The notes beneath the pieces are model-generated. The model was not told where the DNA came from, ran no database searches, and saw only the letters and a program-made list of their open reading frames with translations. Both the position numbers and the translations under genes were made by a program. A DNA stretch of 64,000 bases. Source: Megascapheus bottae. Taxonomy: Eukaryota; Chordata; Mammalia; Rodentia; Geomyidae. Of this stretch, positions 21,833 through 32,240 are shown one piece after another; the first letter of the stretch is position 1; each line of letters opens with the position of its first letter. The stretch is taken from NCBI GenBank assembly GCA_024803745.1, contig JANJXV010000049.1, forward strand, positions 2,772,501 through 2,836,500. Direction: 5' to 3'.

Positions 21833-23135
21833 GTTAGAGATAGGGTTAGGGATAGGTTTAAGTTTAGAATTAGGGTTAGGGTAAGGGTAAGGGTTAGGGT
21901 TAGGGTAAGGATTAGCGTTAGAGTTAGGGTTAGGGTTAGAGTTAATGTTAGGGTTAGTTAAGGGTAAGGGTTATGGTTAGGGTTAGGGTTAGGGTAAGGG
22001 TTAGGGTTAGGGGTTAGGTTTAGGGTTAGGGTAAGGGTTAGGGTTAGTGTTAGGGTTAGGGTTAGGGTAAGGGTTAGGAGTAGGTTTACGGTTAGGGTAA
22101 GGGTTATGGTTAGGGTTAGGGTAAGGGTAGGGGTTAGGTTTAGGGGTTAGGTTTAGGGTTAGGGTAAGTGTTAGGGTTAGTGTTAGTGTTAGGGTTAGGG
22201 TAAGGGTTAGGGGTAGGTTTACGGTTAGGGTAAGGGTTATGGTTAGGGTTAGGGTAAGGGTAACTTTTAGCGTTACGGTTAGGGTTAGGGTTAGGGTAAG
22301 GTTTAGGGTTAGGGTTAGGGTTAGGTTCAGAGTTGGGGTTAAGGTTAGGGATAGGGTTAGGGTAAGGGTAAGGGTTAAGTTTAGGGTTAGGGTTAGGGTT
22401 AGAGTTAGAGTTAATGTTAGGGTTAGGTTAAGGGTAAGGTTTAGGGTTAGGGGTTAGTGTTAGGTTTAGGGTTAGGGTAAGGGTTAGGGTAAGGGTTAGG
22501 TTTAGGGTTAGGTTTAGGGTTAGGGTTAGGTTTAATGTTGGGGTTAAGGTTAGGGTTAGTTTAAGGGTTAGGGTTTGTGTTAGAGTTAGGTTTAGGGTTA
22601 GGTTTAGTGTTACGGTTAGGGTTAGGGTTAGGGTTAGGGTAAGGGTATGTGTTAAGGTTAGGGTTAGGGTTAGGGTTAGGTTTAGCATTAGGGTAAGGGT
22701 AAGGGTTAGGGTTAGGGTTAGGATTAGGGTAAGGGGTAGGGTTAGGTTTAGGGTAAGGGTAAGGTTTCGAGTTAGGTTTAGGGTTAGGGTTAGGGTTAGG
22801 GTAAGGGTAAGGGTTAGGGTTAGGCTTAGTTTTAGGGTTAGGTTTAGGTTTAAGGTAAAATTAAGTTTTAGGATTAGGGTTAGGGTTATGGTTAGGGTAA
22901 GGCTTAGGGTTAGGGTCAGGGTTAGAGTTGGGGTTAGGATATGGTTAAGTGTTAGGGTTAGGGTTAGGGTTAGAGTAAGTGTAAGGGTTAGGGTTAGGGT
23001 TAGGGTTAGGTTTAGTGTTGGGGTTAAGTTTAGGGTTAGGGTAACTGTTACGGTTAGGGTTTTGGTTAGGTTTTGGCTCAGGTTTAGCGTTATGGTTAGG
23101 TTTAGAGTTAGGATTAGGGTAAGGGTATATGTTAG
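21833..23135 (+). repeat. Duplicated block J, copy 1 (partner at 28536-29620)
   Basis: The first 130 bases, from GGGATAGGTTTAAGTTTAG near 21849 to GTTAATGTTAGGGTTAGTTA near 21941, are almost identical to 28550-28660. Further shared landmarks are GGTTCAGAGTTGGG (22324 and 28889), two M1 strings (22530 and 23010, against 29078 and 29516), GGTATGGTTAAGTG or GGATATGGTTAAGTG, and GGTTTTGGCTCAGG or GATTTTGGCTCAGG. Confidence 0.86.
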
Positions 23136-23733
23136 GTAAGGGTAAGGGTAAGGTTTAGGGTAGGGTTAGGGTTAAGGTAAGGGTAAGGGTTAGGGTTAGG
23201 TTTAGGGTTAGATTTAGGGTAAGGGTTATGGTTAGGTTTAGAGTAAGGGTAAGGTTTAGGGTTAGTGTTAGGGTTAGGGTTAGGGTTAGGGTAAGGGTTA
23301 GGGTTAGGTTTAGGGATAGGGGTTACGGTTAGAGCTTGGTTTAGGGTTAGGGTTAGGGTAAGGGTAAGGGATAGGGTTAGGGATAGGGTTGGGTTTAGGG
23401 TTAGGATTAGGGTTAAGGTTAGGGTAAGGGTAAGGTTTAGGGTTAGAGTTAGGGTTAGGGTTAGGGTAAGGGTAAGGTTTAGCGTTAAGTTAAGGGTTAG
23501 GGTTGGGGTTAGGTTTAGGGTTAGGGTTAGGTTTAGGGGTAGGGTATGGTTAGGGTAAGGGTAAGGGTTAGTTTTAGGATTAGGATTAGGTTTATTGTAA
23601 GGGCTAGGTTTAGGGTTAGGGTTATGGTTAGGGTTAGTTAAGGGTATGGGTTAGGGTTAGGGTAAGGGTTAGGGTTAGGGTAAGGGTTAGGGTTAGGGGT
23701 TATGTTTAGGGTTAGGTGAGGGTTAGGGTTAGT

Positions 23734-23769
<36 letters not shown>

Positions 23770-24473
23770 TTTAGGTTTAGGGTAAGGGTTATGGTTAGTG
23801 TTAGGGTAAGTGTTAGGGTTAGGGTTAGGGTAAGGGTTAGGGTTCAGGTTAGGGTTAGGTTTAGAGTTGGGGTTAAGGTTAGGGTTAGGATTAGGTTAAG
23901 GGTAAGGGTTAAGGTTTGGGTTAGGGGTAGGGTTAGAGTTAATGTTAGGGTTTGGTTAAGGGTGAGGGTTAGGGTTAGGGGTTAGGGTTAGGGTTAGGGT
24001 TAGGTTTAGGGTAAGGGTAAAGTTTAGGGTTAGGGTTAGTGTTAGGGTTAGGGTTAGGGTAGGGGTAAGGGTTAGGGTTAGGGTTAGGTTTAGGGTTAGG
24101 TTTAGGCTTAAGGTAAGGGTAAGGTTTAGGTTTAGGGTGAGGGTTATGGTTATGGTAAGGCTTAGGGTTAGGGTTAGGGTTAGACTTGGGTTTAGTGTAA
24201 GGGTAAGTGTTAGGTTTAGGGTTAGGGTTAGGATAAGGTACGGGTTAGCGCAGGGTTAAGTCTAGGGGTTAGGGTTAGGGTTAGGGTTAGGCTTAGGGTT
24301 AGGGTTAGAGTTAGGATAAGTTTTAGCGTTAGGTGTTAGGGTTAGTGTTAGGGTTAGGTTAAGGGTGAGGGTTAGGGTTAGGGTTAGGTTTAGGATAAGT
24401 GTTAGGGTTAGGGTTATGGTTAGGATAAGTGTAAGGGTTAGGTAAGTGTTAGGGTTAGGGTTAGGGTTTCGGT
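23136..24473 (+). repeat. TTAGGG background with block-B-like remnant
   Basis: The stretch has a T-U module (23319/23368), GAGTTAATGTTAGGG near 23936, and near 24150-24310 a diverged version of the 2750-2935 part of block B (GTAAGGCTTAGGG followed by CGCAGGGTTAAGTCTAGGGG). No gene is visible. Confidence 0.72.
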
Positions 24474-24575
24474 TAGGGAAAGTATAAGGGTTAGGGTTAA
24501 GGTTAGGTCTAGGGTAAGGGTTAGGGTTAAGGTGAGGGTTAGTTGGGTAAGGGTCATGGTTAGGGTTAGGTTTTG
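24474..24575 (+). repeat. Dispersed third copy of the 39-40 kb tandem unit
   Basis: The strings GGGAAAGTATAAGGG, GGTTAAGGTGAGGGTTAG, TTGGGTAAGGGTCATGG and GGGTTAGGTTTT occur in the same order as at 39532-39640 and 40035-40140. The GTCATGG and GTTAGTTGG strings are rare in this window, which makes the match hard to explain by chance. Confidence 0.85.
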
Positions 24576-26999
24576 TGTTAGGGTTAGGGTAATGGTTAGG
24601 GTAAGGGTAAGGGTTATGGTTAAGGTTAGGGTTAGAGTTAGGTTTAGGGTTAGGGTTAGGGTTAGCGAAGGGTAAGGTTTAGAGTTAGGATTAGGGTTAG
24701 GTTTAGGGTTAGGGTAAGGGTAAGGGTTATGGTTAGGATTAGGGTTAGCGTTAAGGTAAGGGTTAGAGGTAAGGTTAGGGATAGGGTTAAGTTTAGGATT
24801 AGGGTTAGGGTAAGGGTAAGGGTTACGGTTAGAGTTAGGGTTAGGTTTAGTGTTGGGGTTAAGGTTAGGGTTAGGGTAATGGTTAGGGTTAGGGTTAGGG
24901 TTAGGGTTAGGGTTAGGTTTAGGGTTACGTTTAATGTGAGGGTTAGGATTAGGGTAAGGGTGTGTGTTAGGTTATGTCTTAGGGTCAGGGTTAGGGTTAG
25001 TGTTAGGGGAAGGGTAAGGGTAAGGTTTAGGGTTAGGGTTAGGGTTAGGGTAAGGGTAAGGGTTAGGGTTAGGGTTAGGGTTAGGTTTAATGTTGAGGTT
25101 AAGGTTACAGTTAGGGTAAAGGTTAGGGTTTGGTTTAGGTTTAGGTTTAGGTTTAGGGTTAGGTTTAGGCTTACCATTAGGGTTAGGGTTACGATTAGGG
25201 TAAGGGTATGTGTTAGGGTATGTGTTAGGTTTAGGGTTAGGGTTAGTGTTAGGGTAAGGGTAAGCGTAAGGTTTAGGGTTCTGTTTAGGGTTAAGGTAAG
25301 GGTAAGGGTTAGGGTTAGGGTTAGATTTAGGGTAAGGGTTAGGGTTAGGTTTAGAGTAAGGGTAAGGTTTAGGGCTAGGGTTAGGGTTAGGGTAAGGGTA
25401 AGGGTAAGGGTTAGGGTTAGGGTTCATGTTAGGGTTAGGTTAAGGGTTAGGGTTAGGGTTATGGTTAGGGTTAGGATAAGGATTAGGGTTTGGGTTAGAG
25501 TTAGGGTTAAGGTAAGGTTTAGGGTTAGGGTTAGGGTTAGGGGTTACGCTTAGGGTTAGTTTTAGGGTTAGGGTTAGGGTAAGGGTAAGGGATACGGTTA
25601 GGGATAGGGATAGGGTTAGGGTTAGGTTGAGGGTTAGGGTTAGGGTTAGGGTTAGGATAAGGGTTAGGCTTAGGGTTAGGGCTAGTGTAAGGGTAAGGGT
25701 TAGGTTAGGGTTAGGGTTAGGTTTAGGGTAAGGGTAAGGGTTAGGTTTAGGTTAGGGTTAGGGTAAGGGTTAGGGTTAGGGTAGGGGTTAGGGTAAGGGT
25801 AAGTATTAGGGTTAGGGGTAGGGTTAGGATAAGGGTAAGGGTTAGTGTTAGGGTTAGGGTTAGGGTTAGGGTTAGGGTTAGGATAAGGGTTAGGGTTAGG
25901 GTTAGGCTTAGCGTTAGGGTAAGTGTAAGGGTTAGGGTTAGGGTTAGGGTAGGTTTAGGGTTAGGGTAAGGGTAAGGGTTAGGGTTAGGGTTAGGGTTAG
26001 GGTAAGGGTTAGGTTTATGGTTAGGGATAGGGTTAGGGTATGGGTTAGGGTAAGGGTAAGTGTTAGGGTTAGGGTTAGGGTTAGGATAAGGGTAAGGGTT
26101 AGGGTTAGGGTTAGGGTTAGAGGTTAGGTTTAGCTATAGGGTTAGGGTTTGGGTTAGGGAAAGTAAGGGTTAGGGTTAAGGTTAGGTTTAGCGTGAGGGT
26201 TAGGGTTAAAGTTAGGGTTAGGGTTACGGTAAGGGTAAGGGTTAGGGTAAGGTGTAGGGTTAGGGTTAGGGTAAGGGTAAGGGTTAGGGTTAGGGTTAGG
26301 ATTAGGTTTACGGTAAGGGTTAGGCTTAGGTTTATGGTAAGTGTAAGGGTAAGGCTTAGGGTTATGGTTAGGGTTATGGTTAGGGTTAAGGTAAGGGTAA
26401 GGGTTAGGGTTAGGGTAAGGGTTAGGGTTATGTTTAGGGTTAGGTTTAGGTTTAGGGTTAGTGTTAGGGAAAGGATATGGGTTAGGGTTAAGGTTAGGGT
26501 TAGGGTTAGGTTAAGGGTAAGGTTTAGGTTTAGGTTTACGGTTAGAGTTAGGGTTTGGTTTAGGGTTAGGGGTTACGGTTAGAGTTACGTTTAGGGTTAG
26601 GTTTAGGGTAAGGGTAAGGGATAGGGTTATTGATAGGGTTAGGGTGAGGATTAGGTTTAGGGTTAGGGCTAGAGTAAGCGTAAGTGTTAGGGTTAGGTTT
26701 AGGGTTAGGGTTAGGGTTAAGTTTATGGTTAGGGTTGGAGAAAGGGTAAGGGTTAGGTTAGGGTTAGGGTTATGGTTAGTGTAAGGGTTAGGATTAGGTT
26801 TAGGGTTAGGTTTAGGGTTAGGGTTAGGGTTAGTGTTAGGGTTAGGGTAAGGGTTAGGGTTAGGGTTAAGGTTAGGTTTAGGGTTAGGTTTACGGTTAGG
26901 GTAAGGGTAAGGGTTAGGGTTAAGGTTAGGGTTAGGCTTAGGTTTAGGGTGAGGGTTAGGGTTACGGTAAGGATTAGGGTTAGGGAAAGGATAAGGGTT
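24576..26999 (+). repeat. TTAGGG background with two 113-bp-type modules and block I copy 2
   Basis: M1-M2 pairs lie at 24845/24958 (113 bases) and 25085/25204 (119 bases, with a doubled M2). T-U modules lie at 25540/25589 and 26569/26618. Block I copy 2 is at 26110-26235. The Val-Arg phase stays open for 275 codons in 24729-25553, a side effect of having no one-base length variant in that phase. Confidence 0.78.
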
Positions 27000-27725
27000 A
27001 GGTTTAAGTTTAGGTTTAGGTTTAGGGTTAGGGTTAAGTTTAGGGTTAGGGTTAGGGTTAGGGTTAGGGTAAGGGTAAGGGTTAGGGTTAGGATTAGGGT
27101 TAGGGTTAGGGTAAGGTAAGGGTTAGTGTTAGGGTTATGGTTAGGTTTTGGGTTAGGGTTAGGGTTATGGGAAGGTTAAGGGTTAGGGTTAAGCTTAGGG
27201 TTAGGGTTAGGTTTAGGGTTAGGGTTAGGGTTAGGGTTAGGTTTAGGGTAAGTCTTAGGGTTAGGATTAGTTTTAGGGTTAGGGTAAGGGTAAGGGTTGG
27301 TGTTAGGGTTAGGGTTAGGTTTAGTGTTGGGGTTAAAGTTAGGGTTAGGTTAAGGTTAGGGTTTTTATTAGGTTTAGGTTTAGGGTTAGATTTAGTGCTA
27401 CAGTTATGGTTAAGTTTAGGGTTAGGGTAAGGGTATATGTTAAGTTTAGGGTGAGGTTTAGGGTTAGGTTTAGCATTAGGGTAAGGGTAAGGGTTAGGGT
27501 AAGGGTTAGGGTTAAGGGAATGGTAAGGGTTAGGGTTAGGGTTAGGTTAAGGGTAAGGGTTGGGTTATGGTTAGGTTTAGGGTTATGTTTAGGTTTAGGG
27601 TAACGCTAAGGGTTAGGGTTAGGGTTAGGGTAAGGATTAGGGTTAGGGTTAGGTTTAGGGTTGGGGTTAGGGTTAGGTTAGGGTTAGGGTTAGGGTTAGG
27701 ATAAGGGAAAGGTTAGGAAAGTTTT
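27000..27725 (+). repeat. Duplicated block E, copy 3 (diverged)
   Basis: M1 is at 27319, GGTTTTTATTAGG at 27360, GTGCTACAGTTATGG near 27394, GGGTATATGTTAAG at 27431, TTTAGCATTAGGG at 27470 and GAAAGGTTAGGAAAGTTTT at 27707-27725. The order is as in copies 1 and 2, with extra hexamers between the last two landmarks. Confidence 0.8.
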
Positions 27726-28535
27726 ATGGTTAGGGGTAAGAGTTAGGGTAAGGGTTAGGGTTAGGGTTAGGGTTAAGGTTAGGGTTAGGGTTAGGGTAAG
27801 GGTAAGGGTAAGGGTTAGGTTAGGGTTAGGGTTATGGTTAGGGTAAGGTTTAGGATTAGGTTTAGGGTTAGGTTTAGGGTTAGGGTTAGGGTAGTGTTAG
27901 GGTTAGGGTAAGGGTTAGGGTTAGGGTTAGGGTTAGGTTTAAGTTTAGGGTTTGGGTTAGGGTTAGGTTTAGGGTAAGGGTAAGGGTTAGGGTTAAGTTT
28001 AGGGTTAGGGTTAGGGGTAGGGTTAGGGTAAGGATTAGGTTTAGGTATAGGGTTAGGGTAAGGGTAAGGGTAAGGGTAAGGGTTAGGTTTAGGGGTAGGG
28101 TTAGGTTTAGGGTTAGGGTTAGGGTTAGGGTTAGGGAAAGGATAAGGGTTAGGGTTAAGTTTAGGTTTAGGGTTAGGGATAGTGTTAAGGTTAGGGTTAG
28201 GTTTAGGGTAAGGGTAAGGTTTAGGGTTAGGGTTAGGGTTAGGGTTAGGTTTGGGTTAGGGTTAGGGTTAGGGTTAGCGAAGGGTAAGTTTTAGAGTTAG
28301 ATTTGGGTTAGGGTTAGGTTTATTGTAAGGGTAAGGTTAGGGTAAGGGTAAGGGTTAGGGTTAGGGTTAGGTTTGGGTTAGGGTTAGGGTTAGGGTAAGT
28401 TTAAGGGTTAGGGTAAAGGTTAGGGTTAGGGTTAGGTTTAGGTTTAGGGTTAGGGTTAGGGTTAGGGTTAGGGTTAGGTTTGGGTTAGGGTTAGGGTTAG
28501 GGTAAGTGTAAGGGTTAGGGTTAAGGTAAGGGTTA

Positions 28536-29620
28536 GAGATAGGGTTAGGGATAGGTTTAAGTTTAGAATTAGGGTTAGGGTAAGGGTAAGGGTTAGGGTT
28601 AGGGTAAGGATTAGCGTTAGAGTTAGGGTTAGGGTTAGAGTTAATGTTAGGGTTAGTTAAGGATAAGGGTTAGGGTTAGGGTTAGGGTAAGGCTTAGGGT
28701 TAGGGGTTAGGTTTAGGGTTAGGTTAAGGGTTAGGGTTAGTGTTAGGGTTAGGGTTAGGATAAGGGTTAGGGGTAGGGTTTAGGGTTAGGGTAATGGTTA
28801 TGGTTAGTGTTATGGTAAGGGTAATTGTTAGCGTTAGGGTTAGGGTTAGGGTTAGGGTAAGGGTTAGAGTTAGGGTTAGGGTTAGGTTCAGAGTTGGGTT
28901 TAAGGTTAGGGTTAGGGTTAGGGTAAGGGTAAGGGTTAAGGTTAGGGTTAGGGTTAGGGTTAGAGTTAGAGTTAAGGTTATGGTTAGGTTAAGGGTAAGG
29001 GTTAGGGTTAGGGGTTAGTGTTAGGGTTAGGGTTAGGGTAAGGTTAGGGTTAGGGTAAGGGTTAGGGTTAGGGTTAGGTTTAATGTTGGGGTTAAGGTTA
29101 GGTTTAGGGTAAGGGTTAGGGTTTGTGTTAGAGTTAGGTTTAGGGTTAGGTTTAGGGTTACGGTTAGGGTTAGGTTTAGGGTTAGGGTAAGGGTATGTGT
29201 TAAGGTTAGGTTTAGGGTTAGGGTTAGGTTTAGGGTAAGGGGTAGAGTTAGGTTTAGGGTAAGGGTAAGGTTTCGAGTTAGGTTTAGGGTTTGGGTTAGG
29301 GTTAGGGTAAGGGTTAGGGTTACGCTTAGGTTTAGGGTTAGGTTTAGGTTTAAGGTAAGGGTAAGGTTTAGGATTAGGGTTAGGGTTATGGTTAGGGTAA
29401 GGCTTAGGGTTAGGGTGAGGGTTAGAGTTGGGGTTAGGGTATGGTTAAGTGTTAGGTTTAGGGTTACGGTTAGGGTTAGAGTAAGGGTAAGGGTTAGGGT
29501 TAGTTTTAGTGTTAGGTTTAGTGTTGGGGTTAAGTTTAGGGCTAGGGTAACTCTTACAGTTAGGGTTTTGGTTAGATTTTGGCTCAGGTTTAGCGTTATG
29601 GTTAGGTTTAGGGTTAGGAG
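28536..29620 (+). repeat. Duplicated block J, copy 2
   Basis: This copy matches 21833-23135 at an offset starting near 6.70 kb and shrinking through several deletions. It runs into block G copy 2 at the GATTTTGGCTCAGG string (29575). Block J and block G share that string, which may have been the point of exchange. Confidence 0.85.
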
Positions 29621-30095
29621 TAGGGTAAGGGTTAGGTTTAGGGTTAGGTTAAGTTTAAGGGTTAGGGTTAGGGTAAGGGTAAGGGTTAGGGTTAGGGTTA
29701 GGGTTAGGGTAATGGTTGGGGGTTAGGGTTAGGGTTAGGGTAAGGGTTAGGATTAGGGTTAGGGTTAGGTTAAGGGTAAGTGTTAGGGTTAGGGTTAGAG
29801 TTAGGGTTAGGTTTAGGGTTAATTTTAGGGTTAGGGTTAGGGTTAGGTAAATTGTAAGGGTTAGGATTAGGATTAGGGTTAGGGTTAAGGTAAGGGTTAG
29901 AGATAGGGTTACGGTTAGGGTTAGGATTAGGGTTAGGGTAAGTGTAAAGTTAGTGTTAGGGTTAGGGTTAGGTTTAGTGTTGGGGTTAAGGTTAGGGTTA
30001 GGGTAATGTTTAGGCTTAGGATTAGGGTTAGGTTTAGGGTTAAGGTTAGGATTAGGGTTAGGTTTAGGGTTAGGGTTAGGGTAAGTGTAAGGGTA
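29560..30095 (+). repeat. Duplicated block G, copy 2; first part of a mosaic
   Basis: This copy matches 17581-18110 at an offset of about 11.98 kb, including TTAGGTAAATTGTAAGGG near 29844. After about 30095 the homology switches to unit F and then, from about 30198, to segment H. Confidence 0.87.
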
Positions 30096-30330
30096 AGGGT
30101 TAGGGTTAGGGTTAGGATAAGGATAAGGGTTAGGGTTAGGGTTAGGGTAAGGGTAAGGGAAAGTGTAAGGTTTAGGGTTAGGGTTAGGGTTAGGTTAAGG
30201 GTTAGGGTTCGAGTTAGGTTTAGAATTGGCGTTAAGGTTCGGGTTAGGGTTAGGGTAACGGTAAGAGTTAGGGTTAGGGTTAGGGTAAGACTTAGGGTTA
30301 CAGTTAGGGTTAGGGTTAGGGTAAGGGTCA
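30095..30330 (+). repeat. Mosaic of unit F piece (30095-30207) and segment H (30198-30330)
   Basis: The first piece matches 12787-12900 (offset 17.31 kb, GGATAAGGATAAGGG and GGGAAAGTGTAAGG). The second matches 21430-21560 (offset 8769 bases, GGTTCGAGTTAGG and GGTAAGACTTAGGG). Both are close to identical, so the two joins should be sharp. Confidence 0.83.
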
Positions 30331-30366
30331 GGGTAAGGTTTAGGGTTAGGGTTAAGTGTTAGGGTT

Positions 30367-30474
30367 AGGGTTAGGGTTAGGTTTAGAGTTAGGGTGAGGG
30401 TAAGGGTATGGGTAAGGGTTAGGGTTAGGGTTAGGTTTAGAGTTAGGGTGAGGGTAAGGGTATGGGTAAGGGTT
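30367..30474 (+). repeat. Perfect 54-bp tandem doublet
   Basis: Bases 30367-30420 and 30421-30474 are identical by direct reading. The unit contains GGTTTAGAGTTAGGGTGAGG and GGGTATGGGTAAGGG and is nine hexamer lengths long. Perfect identity in an otherwise diverged array marks it as one of the youngest events here, or as a local assembly duplication. Confidence 0.93.
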
Positions 30475-31854
30475 AGGGTTTGGGTTAGGATAAGGGTAAG
30501 GGTTAAGGTTGAGCTTAGGGTTAGGTTTAGAGTAAGGTTTAGTGTTAGGTTTAGGGTAATGGTTAGGGTTAGGGTTAGGGTTAGAGTTAGTGTTAGGGTT
30601 AGGGTAAGGGTAAATGTTAGGTTTAGGGTTAGAGTTACGGTTAGGGTAAGGGTTAGGGTTAGGGGTTACGGTTAGTGTTAGGGTTAGGTTAAGGGATAGG
30701 GTTAGGGTTAGGATAAGAGTTAGGGTTAGGGTAAGGGAAAGTGTTACGGTTAGGTATATTTTTAGCGTTAGGGTAAGGGTAAGGGTTAGGGTTAGTGTTA
30801 GGGTTAGGTTTAGGGTTGGGGTTAAGGTTAGGGTTAGGGTTAGGGTAAGGGTAAGGTTTAGGGTTAGGGTTAGGGTTAGGGTAAGAGTTAGGGTTAGGGT
30901 TAGGGTTAGGGTAAGGGTAAGCGTTAGGTTTAGGGTAAGCGTTAGGGTTAGGGTAAGGGTTAGGGTAAGGGTTAGGGTTGGGGTTAGGGTTAGGGTTAAG
31001 GTTGACGTTAGGGTTAGGGTTAAGGTAAGGGTTAGGGTTAGGGTTAAAGTTGAGGTTAGGGTGACATTTAGTGTTAGGGTACAGGTTAGGGTTAATGTAA
31101 GGGTTAGGGTTAGGGATAGTGTTAGGGTTAGGGTTAGGGTAAGGGTAAGGTGTAGAGTTAGGGTTAGGGTTAAGGTTGAGTTTAGGGTTAGGGTTAGAGT
31201 AAGATTTAGGGATAGGTTAAGGGTTAGGGTTAGGGTAATTTTAGGGTTAGGTTTAGCGTTAGGGTTAGGGTTAAGGTTGAAGTTAGGGTTAGGGTTTGGG
31301 TTAGGGTTAGAGTAAGGGTTAGGGTTAGGGTAAGGGTTAGGGTTAGGGTTAGGGTAAAGTTTGAAGTTAGGGTTAGGGTTAGGGTTAGAGTAAGGGTTAG
31401 GTTTAGGGTTAGGGTAAGGGTTAGGGTTAGGGTTAGTGTTTGGGTAGGGTTAGAGTTAGGGTTAGGGTAGGGAAAGGGTAAAGGTTAGGGTTAGGGTTAG
31501 GGTTAGTTTAAGAGTTAGGTTTAGGAGTTAGTGTTAGTTTTAGGGTTAGGTTAAGGTTTAGGGTTAGGGTTAGGTTTAGGTAAGGGTTAGGTTTAGGGTA
31601 AGTGTTAGGGTTAGGGTTAGGGTTAGGGGTTAGGGTTAGGGTTAGGCTTAGGGTAGGGTTAAGCTTATGGTAAGGGTTAGGTTTAGGTTTAGGGTAAGGG
31701 TTAGGTTTAGGATTTTGGTTAAGGTTAGGGTTAGGGTTAGGGTAACGGTAAGGGTTAGTGTTAGGGTTAGGGTTAGTTTTAGGGTTAGGTTTAGAGTTAG
31801 GGTGAGGTTAAGGGTAAGGTTTAGGGTTACGGTTAGGGTTAGGTTAGGGTTAGG
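30475..31854 (+). repeat. TTAGGG background with one P-Q module
   Basis: A P-Q pair lies at 30737/30808 (71 bases). GTTAAGGTTGAG-type strings are frequent (near 30505, 30990, 31044 and 31164). From about 31440 to 31700 the array is rich in TTAGGGG and TTAGG length variants. No gene is visible. Confidence 0.75.
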
Positions 31855-32240
31855 TTTAGGGAAAGGGTAAGTGTTAGGGTTAGGGTTATGGTTAAGGTTA
31901 GGTTTAGTGTTAGGATTTTGGTTAGGGTTAGGGTAGGTTTAGGGTTAGGGTTTGGGTAAGGGTAAGGGTTAGGGTTAGGGTTAGGGTATTTTTAGGGAAA
32001 GGGTATGGGTTAGAGTTAGGGTTAGGGTTAGGATAAGGATTAGGGTTAGGGTTAGGGTAAGGGTTAGGTTCAGGGTTATGGTTAGCATTAAGATTTGGGT
32101 TAGGGTTAGGGTAAGGGTATGGTTAAGGTTTAGGTTTAGGGTTACGGTTACAGTTAGGGATAGGGGTTAGGGTTAGTGTTAGGTTTAGGGTTAGGGTTAG
32201 TGTAAGAATAAGAGTTAGGGTTTGGGTTAGGGTTAGTTTT
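31855..32240 (+). repeat. Block K, copy 1 (partners at 34515-34900 and 35815-36090)
   Basis: Shared landmarks are GGGAAAGGGTAAGTGTTAGG, GGGTTATGGTTAAGGTTAGG, GTTAGGATTT, GGGTTTGGGTAAGGG, GGGAAAGGGTATGGGTTAG (31995, 34653 and about 35844), and further on GGTTACGGTTA and AAGAGTTAGG. The offset to copy 2 is about 2658 bases, and from copy 2 to copy 3 about 1190. A weaker fourth relative lies at 20530-20770. Confidence 0.83.

Noticed and set aside
24972..25427. Pro-Asn repeat - strand frame as an antifreeze- or surface-type low-complexity protein
   Set aside because: It is the CCTAAC and CCTTAC phases of the same hexamer. It has no signal peptide, and the same composition occurs at 44877-45275 within another repeat copy.
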